Positions 12,601 through 23,400 of a stretch of DNA of 64,000 nucleotides are shown in pieces. Origin of the DNA: Galaxea fascicularis (taxonomy: Eukaryota > Cnidaria > Anthozoa > Scleractinia > Euphylliidae); assembly GCA_948470475.1 (NCBI GenBank), contig OX419335.1, positions 29,408,191-29,472,190 on the forward strand. The letters are read 5' to 3'. Below the pieces are notes generated by a model, which was not told where the DNA came from, made no database searches, and worked only from the letters and a program-made list of their open reading frames with translations. The first letter of the stretch is position 1. The number at the start of each line of letters is the position of its first letter. The translations under genes and the position numbers were made by a program.

Positions 12601-14527
12601 CCTATATAGGCTATAATTTATAGGTATGTACATCCCCACAGGATAATGTTTTTAAGTCATTTTGGCCTGAAAACAGGAATAGATTTTGACCATTTTGGTC
12701 TTAAGTTAGTGGACAAAATGAGTTAACAAGTTGATATCTCAGATGTCTTCCTTCTTGCCTTTTTCTGAGAAAATGGTACCTCATTTAAAATTTCAATTGT
12801 ATTTGTTACAGTGTGACATGCCTTACCGTGGCCACCCAACAAAAATTTTTACAAGTTAGCCAATCAGGCCACGTGAATTTGGTTGACAGACACACCTCCA
12901 TTTGGTTGTTGCATGTTGAAACTTTCTGCAGAGGCATGTCTGTCAATCAAATTCGCATACCTTGATCAGTGGCTAACTTGTAAAAATGTTTATTGGGTGG
13001 CCACGGTAAGGTGCATTGCACTGTAATATAAAGTTCATTGCAGTTGCTTGCATTTAATTTATTGAAAACTTCATGAATGTGATGCACAATTACTTAGTCT
13101 TTATCAGTAGTGAAATGAACATCAATCAATCATATAAACAATTTATTGTTCTTATCTCTCATTGCACAAAAGGAGCAATATATCAATAATACTGCAATAT
13201 TAGAGTTACCTATCGGTATTACGTAAACAGCAAATATATAGATCTGAATCTGTAATGTAATGATCTGACCCTTTACAGGGACATAACCAGGATTTTTCCA
13301 CTGGTAGGCACAATTTTCCAAATCTCTTCCCCCCACTGCCATCCCACATTTGGTGTGGAAAAACACCGTCTGTTGTTTCATCAGCAGCACTGATTTCAAA
13401 GAAACAATCAGAGTTAAATGAATACAGAAGCAAATTGTGCTTTTCACTGAAATAGTTACCTTGAATTTATTTGCCTTTTTGTTTTTATTTTCTTTCATTT
13501 CATTTTTTTATTTTCGATTTTTTCAGGTATGCATGTGCGTACCATGCACACAGGTAGCTACGCCCCTGCTTTTATGACACGATTTTATCTACCTGCTTAA
13601 CAGCCTCCATTGCATATTCAATTTGATGGATGCGACCCTGTGACAACCAGAAAATACCAAAGTTCACCAATAACCTCCAGTATATTTGTTTATATTTCAT
13701 TTACAGTAGCTAATCTGCCAAAATACAAAACCATTTTGGGAAAGATTTCTGCATGGCCCCATACATTAATATTATTATTATACATGCACCATTCTTATAC
13801 TACCCCTGTTCCAAAAATGAGTAGAATCTGAGTCACAAAATTCATGTAAAATTTATGTCTGGGGCTGTGCAGAAATCTTGCACTATTTTTCCTATAAGTA
13901 TGACGGCCCTGTCTTTCTAGGCAAATAAGGTTGTTATGGGTAGCCAGATCTCTTCCTTTTTCCATTTCAACATAAGACTGTACTATGTAATCAACATTTT
14001 TAAATAATTAAAGCAGTTGTTGTTGTTGTTGTTTAAATATGATAGGCAGATTCTTCTTTACCTGTGGGCTCCAGATTGTAACATCATTGTCGTACTGATT
14101 ACGAAACTAAAAGACAAAAAGCAACAAACTGGAAATAAGTAGTTGTCAAACAAAACAACAGTACAGTACACAAATATAAATCTAGATTGACATATTTCGA
14201 CTATCATTGTAAGATCTTCCAAAAATTAATTAAACAAGTTGTTATTCAATATAATATGCTAGGTTGAATCAACAAGAACACTTGTTATTACTAAGAATTT
14301 TTTTACAACTAGGCTTTATCTCCGCATGAAAGTTCTATACTAAACAACGTGACTCAGCAAGGCAAAGGCTTATAGCATCATGCGTCTTCAATTTAAGCCC
14401 CGTTTTGCAAGATAAACCACAATAAAATAACCCTATTTTCAAAGTATCTTTTGTTATTGTCAAAATAACTAGTTATCACTAAAAGGAATGAGAACTGGAA
14501 CACTTTTTGGCAAAAGCAACTCACCAT
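6687..14527 (-). CDS. PSMA1: Proteasome subunit alpha type-1, complete, 14 coding exons
   Basis: PSMA1 (alpha6) is one of the seven alpha subunits forming the outer rings of the 20S proteasome. Exons on the minus strand in gene order: 14525-14527 (ATG only), 14062-14106, 13593-13637, 12363-12419, 11936-12039, 11265-11353, 11029-11099, 10633-10716, 10062-10107, 9479-9558, 8874-8945, 7818-7859, 7295-7330 and 6687-6755, joining in phase to 280 aa against about 263 in mammals. It starts [19 protein letters not shown], carries the alpha-subunit N-terminal signature, then [53 protein letters not shown] and [11 protein letters not shown]. The C-terminus is a variable acidic tail ending in MEAEES. 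The fourth intron in gene order uses a GC donor. The first exon codes only the initiator methionine; its acceptor partner at 14106 restores the known start. Confidence 0.95.
8038..8172. repeat. Imperfect hairpin in a PSMA1 intron
   Basis: About 45 bases at the left (starting GGATCATAACATAATTATGG) are imperfectly inverted at the right (ACCCATAATTATGATAGTCC), with GTAATCTGAAG / CTTCAGATTGC inside. It is probably an old palindromic element; ends are uncertain. Confidence 0.4.
12363..12363 (-). promoter_or_regulatory. GC-AG intron donor in PSMA1
   Basis: The exon 12363-12419 ends TTGAAA and the next bases on the minus strand are GCAAGT. The exon that follows (11936-12039, phase 0) continues RAASEL exactly as in the family. 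The nearest GT, four bases further, would break the frame. Confidence 0.75.
12540..12760. repeat. Probable dispersed repeat fragment in PSMA1 intron
   Basis: A low-complexity GGGGGAGGG stretch leads into ACTCCCCTATATAGG and a run with repeated ATTTTGG words. It has the look of an old transposon fragment, but no second copy or terminal repeat is visible in this window, so the call is weak. Confidence 0.25.
12807..13024. repeat. Palindromic element with about 55-base inverted ends
   Basis: The left end TACAGTGTGACATGCCTTAC through CAAGTTAGCCA is inverted at the right (TGGCTAACTTG through GCATTGCACTGTA), including CCGTGGCCACCCAA. It is about 218 bases, non-coding and inside a PSMA1 intron. It is best read as a non-autonomous DNA transposon. 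Confidence 0.7.
13728..13905 (-). repeat. Palindromic repeat family A, copy 2
   Basis: GGGAAAGATTTCTGCATGGC at the left and GGGGCTGTGCAGAAATCTTG at the right are the inverted ends. The inner block (CCTGTTCCAAAA, GAATCTGAGTCAC) is in reverse orientation to copy 1 at 5383. Confidence 0.6.
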
Positions 14528-14780
14528 TTTGGTTGGTAAAATTAAAGCGATCACGTGTCTCCATACACAACGTACCTACCGGGTGACAGTAGCAACTACT
14601 GTACAACAGTTTCGTGGTCGCATATTGAGAAAACGAATCGTTTGGTCAGCGGAGTTTCTTAAAGTTCAAAATGGCGGTCACTGTTGATGTTTTATTACCC
14701 AGTGATTATTTTTGTCCTTTTGGCTTTTCTTGAAACAAATAGCGGTTTTTTTTTTAGGTAAAAAATCTTTTTGTCATGAA
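14348..14780. repeat. Duplicated bidirectional promoter, copy A (433 bases)
   Basis: This segment runs from within PSMA1 intron 1 across PSMA1 exon 1 and the shared promoter to the start codon of CCDC112. It is repeated with very few differences from 14781 to about 15500, where copy B is interrupted by a transposon at 14965-15246. Copy A keeps the PSMA1 ATG that joins the intact gene. Its CCDC112 start codon is cut off after two codons and leads only into a ten-codon frame. A YY1-like AAAATGGCGGTC is at 14668-14679. Confidence 0.9.
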
Positions 14781-15500
14781 CGTGACTCAGCAAGGCAAAG
14801 GCTTATAGCATCATGCGTCTTCAATTTAAGCCCCGTTTTGCAAGATAAACCACAATAAAATAACCCTATTTTCAAAGTATCTTTTGTTATTGTCAAAATA
14901 ACTAGTTATCACTAAAAGGAATGAGAACTGGAACACTTTTTGGCAAAAGCAACTCACCATTTTGCATACCTGTCAACCCCCGGAGTTCCAAAATCTGGAG
15001 ACGTCTCGAAATCCTCGCGTTGTAAGAATGCGTTTTACGACAATGTCCGAATACTCTCCGAGAATCACCCGAAGGCTTTCCGAATGTTCCCGATGTGACA
15101 TCTTTAAAACAACGAAATTAATGAAAAAAAGAATTCGAAAGAAGCCGCGGATTTTACCGGGAGATTTGGTGCTCTAACCTGGAGACCGGGAGATTTGATG
15201 AAAAACTTGGAGACTCCCGGTAAAACCGGGAGAGTTGACAGGTATGATTTTGGTTGGTAAAATTAAAGCGATCACGTGTCTCCATACACAACGTACCTAC
15301 CGGGTGACAGTAGCAACTACTGTACAACAGTTTCGTGGTCGCATATTGAGAAAACGAATCGTTTGGTCAGCGGAGTTTCTTAAAGTTCAAAATGGCGGTC
15401 ACTGTTGATGTTTTATTACCCAGTGATTATTTTTGTCCTTTTGGCTTTTCTTGAAACAAATAGCGGTTTTTTTTTTAGGTAAAAAAGCTTTTTGTCATGA
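14781..15500. repeat. Duplicated bidirectional promoter, copy B (with insertion)
   Basis: Copy B matches copy A at an offset of 433 bases up to 14964, and resumes after the transposon at 15247. It includes a second PSMA1 first exon (ATG at 14958-14960 on the minus strand, followed by the same GTGAGT donor) and the real CCDC112 start at 15497. The YY1-like motif is repeated at 15389-15400. Removing one 433-base unit and the 288-base insertion leaves an ancestral gap of about 248 bases between the two start codons. Confidence 0.85.
14965..15246. mobile_element. 282-base non-autonomous DNA transposon, 6-base target duplication
   Basis: The terminal inverted repeats are CATACCTGTCAAC and GTTGACAGGTATG, extended inward by CCCGG / CCGGGAG blocks. 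It is flanked by ATTTTG on both sides (14959-14964, 15247-15252). The uninterrupted site CCATTTTGGTTGG is present in promoter copy A at 14524-14536, which proves the exact borders. The 6-base duplication hints at an IS3EU-like superfamily, but that is a weak inference with no transposase present. Confidence 0.9.
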
Positions 15501-18500
15501 ATAACAGAGCTGATTCTGGAGGCGGTAATGACCTTGGTCACTCTCGAAAACCAAAAACGCAACAGCAAAAGAATTCGGAATTCTTTGAGAAATTGGAACA
15601 ACTTGAGCAGAAGTAAGTTGAGTGTAACTTGTGAAGGCCAATAAGATGTTACGTCTGTTTCGAATGACCGAAAATGACAGGGATACACTCGTATTAATAC
15701 AACGCTTGAAACTACACTTTTTTCGCAAATATCATTTGGGAAATTTGATACATAAGCTACCAATAAGCTTAAGTTATTTCCTGCTTGTCAATCAGTTTTG
15801 AATGTTTTTCAAAAAAGGGGACTCTTTTTGTGATAAATTACCAATGGACAACTGTTCTTCCCTGGCACTATTCCATTGCCTGCCTCAGGTTACAGACTAA
15901 TATATCTCTAAAAATCTAGACATCTGAAATGTGGACATTTTTTCTTTGGCAGTGGGTACTCACACAGGAGCAAACTGTCCAGTGGTCTGTGTGAAAACAT
16001 GGGTTTGGTTGGGGGGCTGTCATTACTGCAGGCTTGCAATTCCATGTAAATCTTGTACAGCTGTACCCGTGCAATTAGCCACTTTGTTTTTTTGCCTTAA
16101 GCCCCAGTTGTATACCCACTCAACCTCTGAAAAGGAGATCCTTTGAAAAAAAGATATCCTTCCCATCCAGCATAAGTCTGCCTGGTCCCACAAAATCATG
16201 CAAGCCCCCCACCCCCCAAAAGCAATGATGACAATAGTGTATTTTCTTTAGCCTGCGTAGCTGGCGTTATTGTGTACTAGGCGAGGGAAATTTGGCGGCG
16301 GAGCCGCTGTACCAGTCGAGTGAGAGTTGGCGGCGGAGCCGCGAGAAATACCGCCTGACAGAGAACCATGATTTTTCTAATGCCGCCCACTTTTATCGCC
16401 TCAACTAATCCCAATTAAATCAGCCAATCATTTTTCGCAATAGCCTACCATCTCGCTCGCTTGGGAAATATGAGAAAGCTTATGCGAAGGATCATCTACT
16501 ATGATTGACATATGTATAGCCCTCGACCAATCAGTTTCCCCGCACACTGGTGTGCGGGCCTATTCAAAATACTGGGGTTTTCTGGCAGGCGGTGTTTCAA
16601 ACGCCTCGTCCCCACTCCTTTTTTTTGGATCGCGGCTCCGCCGCCAAAACTTTAATCACACAATACCGCCAGCTGCGCAGGCTATATTTTCTTAAGTTTC
16701 TGTAAAAAGATTTTAATTTTGAGATTGGGTGAAATGTGTGGAAAACTGCAGCCATGAACCAATATTTTATGGATTCTTAGAAAATTTGAATTGAGAGAAT
16801 AACTTCTTTTAGAAATAAGGTTGTAAGTATGCTTCTAATGTGTCATTGCTTCATCCATTTTGTAGGATTTCTGCTCTGGAAAAGGAGAGAAATGCCCCAT
16901 TATACAGCAGAGGTAGTGAATTTCGTAGAGAGTATTGTGAACTTGAAGAACTGGACTTAAAGGGAACTAATGATAGGAAAACAGAGAGTAAGTTCCAATA
17001 GGCTTGACAGTTGAAAGTTATTTAAAAACAGTGTCCATAAGAGAAGCCAAACCAGTGATCTGTTGGCATCAGAAAGAGGGTAGACTGTACCCTTTTGACA
17101 AAACTGGGAAAGATTTCCACACAGCCCCATACATTAAAACATGCATCACTGTCATACCAACCCTGTTCCAAAATCCAATAGAGTTTGAGTCACAAAATGC
17201 AGGTATAATAAATGTTTGGGGCTGTGTGGAAATTTTTCCCAAAACCATTCAAAAGGTCATAATGTCTTCTCTCTGCTTATTATTAGTGCTTTGGTTGCCA
17301 ACCGAAATTATTGGAAGCCTAGTGGATGCTTTAACCTTTAAAGCAATGTTTAGTCACTTGCAGGAGCCAAGGAAGATCTACTGTGATTTTCGTTGAGGGC
17401 TGTAATTTTTAGATGTTTCTTAAGAAAATCTGCCCAAGATCATTTGCAAGGCTTGTTTGTCACACATCCTGCATACTGCCAAAAAAAGGTCCAAAAAGGT
17501 AGCATTGCATTTACCACGGTGAAACAGCAAGAACTATTGTTGCAGTGTAGTTGATAATCAAGACTTGTTTTATATGGCCATTGTTTTGATTGATTGATTG
17601 ATTGATTGAATTTTGTTTTTACAGAACAGAAACTGAAGCAGCAACTTGGGAAAATAAGGTCAAATGTCAACAAATTCCAACACGACCTGCAAGATGTAAA
17701 ACCTTCACCAGAGTTTGTAGAAAGACTCAAGGAGATCATGGAGGAAATTGAAAATTCCATGATGACCTTCAAAGAACAGCAGAGGAAAGTGTAAGCATTG
17801 GAAAAAAAGTCTGCTTTAGCAGAGATAATTGACTGATCAAATCATTGTTTTTAATTTCTTCTTTGTGTAAGTTTGTTTAAGTTGATTAGCAGTTATACCT
17901 GAGAATGGAGGAGAATTTGATAGAAAATGTGGCTGAAATTGAGATATGTTCAATCTGTTGAGCATAACTACTGTATGTTTTTCTTAATTAGTGGCTGTTT
18001 ATGTACAAAAAAAACAATACAAGCTCGCCATCCCACTCAAGACCTAATAAATGTCCTTTTTGTGTGAAATAGGTGCAGCCTCTAAACAGTAACTGTTAAT
18101 CTTTTAGATATGATGAGCTGTTGCGTGAAGAACGAACATACCAGCAAGAAGTGTCAGCAATGGAAAAAAAATTTGACTCTTGGTCTCAATTGCCAGCTCC
18201 TGCCATGGTGGCTGCTGAAGTCAAGAAGGCTGCTAGTGCAGTAACAGTTTCACTTCCACCAGCAGTAGCAGCCTTTGAGGTATTACTGTGTATAACCGGC
18301 TACCCTGTACCAGGCTCTTGCCACGTTTTTTTTGCTTGTCTGCACTGATCAAGAGCCTGCTACAGGCTAATGACCAGTGGGAGGAGGCATGTGAGGACAT
18401 TACCTAATGCAGTTGTCATTGTATTATGGAATTGTAGTAAGATCTGAATAGCACTGTCAGATAGACTGACAAATAATTTATTATTTTTAAAATAATTATT

Positions 18501-20374
18501 AATACAAAGACAAAATAATATTTCCATGTTTCTGAGGCACATTGGTTTTTAATTCTTACCTTTTAGTCTAAGAAGCATAAACTCTAGAGTCTTATTTAAG
18601 AAAGCACTGAAAGATTTTTATTTGTAAGTTTTTTATTGTAATTTTGTATGCTTTTGTAGAATGTTTTAGCTTGTAATGAAGTTAATGTATTTATAATTAG
18701 CAGGACCCCGTCAATAACAGTACTTGTACTGAAGGGTTATCCTGGTAAAGTATTCGATTATTATCATTATTTTTATTATTATTGTTATTATTATTATGCA
18801 ACTGACTACATATACCCTGGCCTGGAGTGTAGAGTATTGAGTATTTGTGCAGTCAATGACCCCTGCTTTGGGCCACCATAAATAAAATAAATATAAATCA
18901 AGATTTATTTCTATTGCACATGTTTCATAGTAAGATGCTCACTTGCGCATTACAATAAATGAATCATAAATCCGTGAAAAAAAGTACTGGACAATGTTTT
19001 ACAATCAAATTACAGTTCATAAGCAACAATTCGGGCAAATTCGAGCAAAATCGAAAAACGACGTAAAATTCAACATAGGTAGTTGGGTCTCTCAGCCCCT
19101 CAATTATTAAATTCTTTACAATTCTCAAATCAAAGGAAGGTGTGAGTGCGATCGTGCTCTCACCACTACACAAAACCACTACACCAACCAACCAAGGTAA
19201 TCTTGATGTCAAGGCATTTAGCTTTAACATCTACAGTACAGCATTGTCTTGTTGCAGAGATTCCTGGTACAAACTGGTGGACATCAAGGTGGATGGGATG
19301 ATTATGATCATCAACTGTTTCTCACGTTGAAAAGTAAACACAAGGTATTACAATAATTCTGATATGTATCTATTTGAATAAACCGGCGACCGGTTGGCTT
19401 AGTTGGTAGAGTGCCGGACTACCGTGCTCAAAGCCCCGGCCGGACCAACACTCAGGGTCTTTAAATAACTGAGGAGAAAGTGCTTCCTTTGCAAGGACAT
19501 CGGCATAAGGACGATAAACCGGAGGTCCCGTCTCACAACTCTTCACAATAGATTCTGTGGGACGTTAAAGAACCACTAGGGACATAACGAACTGTGGCTG
19601 TGACCACCCCTAGTGCTGACCTGTTCTATTCAGCAAGTGGCCGGCTTGGCGTGATATCCCAAAAAGGCTTATGGTGTATGAGGCCACACGCATAACAGCC
19701 ATAAGTCAATGGCACGTGCTGAGTGCTGTAACCATGTAGATTTAGATGGAGATAAGGCATCGTACTGAGTACAGAATTAACAGAAGAAGCATGTACGAAT
19801 GGCCACCAAACTAATTAGCTTTCCCCAATTGCCAATTCAATGCATTCTGTAGTTTCTTTAACTTTTTATACAAGCACTCGCTTAAAACCTGAAACTAACA
19901 CACTTGTCAAATGAAAAACAAAACAAAAACAAGTTTGTCTAATCTGAACCAACTGAAGTGAATGGTAATTGATTTCTTTTTATTTCTATTTTAAGCTAAA
20001 GAAAAGAAATCTGTTAGACACCAGATCATTTTCTGCTTCCTTTTCTTGAGTTTTGGCAAAAGTCAAAGGCTAATTCGTTCAGTAAATTCAAGCTTGTAGG
20101 CCACAAAATAATCGCGGAACCGGACGTTTCCAAAGAGATTAACAGCTGTTTGTGAAAAGTTAAGTGAATTGAGAGCAGTCTGGATTCCTAGTCCAAATCG
20201 TCCCTTCGCCCTGGTTTCAGTAATTCCATCAATTTTTAATAGCGAGATGGTACTTTTGAAATGAAATCTTGTCGCCGCTTTAAGGTGATGTTACACGAGC
20301 CGATTTTTAACGCGACAATGTTGCGTTAAAAGTCAACGGCGGGAGTGTTACACGCACCAACTCCAACAAAATTC

Positions 20375-20429
<55 letters not shown>

Positions 20430-23400
20430 GCAACAAAATGTTGCGTTAAAAATCGCCCTGTGCGCCATGTTACACGAGACAACTTTTAACGCAACAATGT
20501 TGCGTGAAAAATCGGCCATAAAAGTCGGCTCGTGTAACATCACCTTTATGACATTATTTCTGTGCGAATCCAAAAACCGTGGACACAGCAACCAATCAGA
20601 AGCGACATGTAACCACACACTAGCTACCGTCACTACATTGTTTGCCGTTTAGTTTTCTCGCGCGTGATTTGCTTTTTACTTGAAACAATAAAATTTCTAG
20701 TCTTCATGGGTTTCGTATTTTCACAGTAAATGGTTCATACTACTCTATTTGGAAATCACAAAACACTTCCTCTTCTATATCGTAATCGCAGAATCAGGCG
20801 ACTTTCATGCGAGAAGCACGGACAGGGATTCCTGGTAGAAGCGTGGATGATGTGCGACATCACGATGAGTGGTACACGGAGTATCTGATACTCAAAGAGA
20901 GCAAAAAGAAAGCCATACAGGAATGGAAGCAAGGAAAAGAGGTTTGTTGAAATAGAGACTTTTTCTGCCGTTATTCTTTTTCAAGCTGCCTTTGTTCTTG
21001 TGTTTCTGCCTTCTCTTTCAGAAGAAAGCTATTGAATATATTCTTCTTCTGGACAGGCTGACAAAAAGGAGCTGTTAAATGATGATGATGACGAAATAGA
21101 AGAAGAAGAAAGACGGAGGAGGAAAAGAGATGAACGAATAGAAAAAGAACGAGAAGAAAGGCTAAAACATTTGAATGAATGGAAGGTAAAATTCAGTAAA
21201 GCTGTGTTTCATAAACACGATCATAATTATTGACTTGGCGAGGTTTAAGAATTGTTTCACTATTGTTATCTTGCTTAGATTACAAAGGTATTTATTTTAT
21301 TTGCATTGATCTGTTCAGATCCAAAGAGAATTGGAAAAAGCGAAGATGGAGGAAGCACGCATCAGACAAGAATTGAGTAAGGCAAGAGAAAAAGAAAAAG
21401 AAGAAAAAAAGAGGGTAAGATTCCTCCTAAATCCCTGCGAACCATTCAACTACGTTCAGATGGAGTTTTTTAAAACATTTTCAATTCACATTGAGCATCC
21501 AAGGTGACTGCGACTGCACGATAATTAAGTCACAAAGCTCGTAGTTTGCATAAATTCAAGCTTAAATATCTTGCTGACCACAGCCACCTAGGACGTTCAA
21601 TGTGAATTGAAAATGTTTTGCTGTTGTGATAATTCTTTGAATAGAGAAAAAATAGAATAAGAGTTTCATATTAATCTTCAAAAAGCTTGAAGAAAAATGC
21701 GGAAATGAACAAAACGAGCCTTTAGAAATTCATTTGCAATTTATATGGAAACGATCTTAAAGATTTTTTTCAAATAGGGCTTACAAGTTGCGGGAAGATA
21801 GTAGTTTACACTCTCAAAGTTTCGTTATGAAGTGTCTGACTGGATTTCGAGATAACTGAGCTTTTTTAATATGAGCGCCATGGTAAAAGATGTGGCTTGG
21901 AAACTGTTGGGAAAATAAATTTTGGTCATACGTCGAAAAGATGTTGTAATTTCAAAGAAATCGAGGTTTCTACAAGAAATTTGGTTTCAAAAAGTGCACT
22001 CCAAAGCCAAAAAACTGCTGCGAGCTTCTTTAAACCGTGTCTGCCTGTCTCACTTCCCGTTCGTGCATTTTAGAATTTAGTTTCTTCAGTGGACAAAAGT
22101 ATTAAAGTAGTGAATGGTGGATCGGCAGTCGACTTGTGGTTTTGTCTTGTTTCTTTGTAGCTGGAAGTAAAAGCTCAAGTGGAGGAGTATGCTAGACAAA
22201 GAGCAGAAGAACAGGCGATATTGAAAGCAGCACGACAAGCGAGGAAAGAACAGGAAAAAGCATCACACAAACTAAGCGCTGAAGAAGCCGCAAAAATACA
22301 AGAAAGAGTGAGTTACTTTAGATCTCTGTGAAGCCTCCCGGGGTAGGGGGTCTTATAAATTTTATTTCACGAACGTTTAGGGGGAAGCAGGAGGAAGGGC
22401 TTATTTCATGTGGCAAAACGCGGTTTAAGTAAAGAGGAAAGCAAGGTGCAAACGTTGAAGCACTTGAAGTTGGAGGACATTCGGCCAGAAGTCTATCCAG
22501 GGAGTGGGTTGAGAAAGAATGGACCGCTAGGCGGCTCAGTTTTGATCGTCTAGTATCCGAGCTGAGAATGCGATCGCAACCAGCAGCGGAAAGCTTAAGT
22601 GAGTAACTGAGTGAACCAGCCCTTGTTTTATTCTCTTTTTGTCTGGAACTGATGTCTCCGGCAATGTTCTTTTTCTGTTATCGTTTTTCAGAGTCAAAAG
22701 ATGCTGGATGAAAAACAAGCTAAGATGAAAGCAAAAGAAGTGGAAAAACTGGATAAAGAAAAAAGACTCCAAAAATTGAAAAGCCAGGTAATTCATTTGT
22801 TTGACCTAGAAGAAAAAAGGGGTAAAATTTGGAGACTTAATATCGTCGAACAAGATCTTTTCTTTTTCATTGGATATTTTCTTAGAATCACTCTCACATC
22901 ACAGTTAATCACAACAAGAGCAGACTAAACCTCGCAGATGTTCCAGGTGTTTCTCCACTTGCATAATAGCTGCTGCTCTCGGAAAGTATCAGAGTTCTGA
23001 GCCTGCGCAGCAATTCAAAGTGCGGGCGCCGGTCCGGCCTCTTCGACTGAAGGGAGGGGGCTAATTCTAAAAATGGTCAAAGCGCATCGAACTCAATTAA
23101 TTCTCAAGACTTATGTTGAAGCATATTTTATTACATTTTAAATAATATATTCAAGTTCACTTTACGTGTTTCATAAGGCGCTAAATATACTAATAAGCTG
23201 TTACAGGAGATTGGAACGTGCAAGCTAAGATAAGTGTTTGAAAATAATCAAACAATCAGCCTTGTCGTTTTAACCCACACAGGTAATTAAAGAAACTTTC
23301 CCATGAGAAAATTAAATTAGGTTAGAGCCGAATTTCCGCCGATGCTGTTAGAAGGACAAGGACCGATGTAGCTGTTATAGTTGATAAGATTGTAGGCTTG

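Noticed and set aside
14958..14960. A second, separate gene starting at the duplicated PSMA1 ATG
   Set aside because: It is the duplicated first exon; no second set of downstream exons exists.
14962..15177. A 71-codon open frame inside the 282-base transposon
   Set aside because: It lies within a non-autonomous element, has no domain features and uses the terminal repeat as coding sequence.
21021..21056. Alternative acceptor at 21020 for CCDC112 exon 7
   Set aside because: It leads to a stop within about 20 codons; the acceptor at 21056 keeps the frame and the conserved coiled coil.
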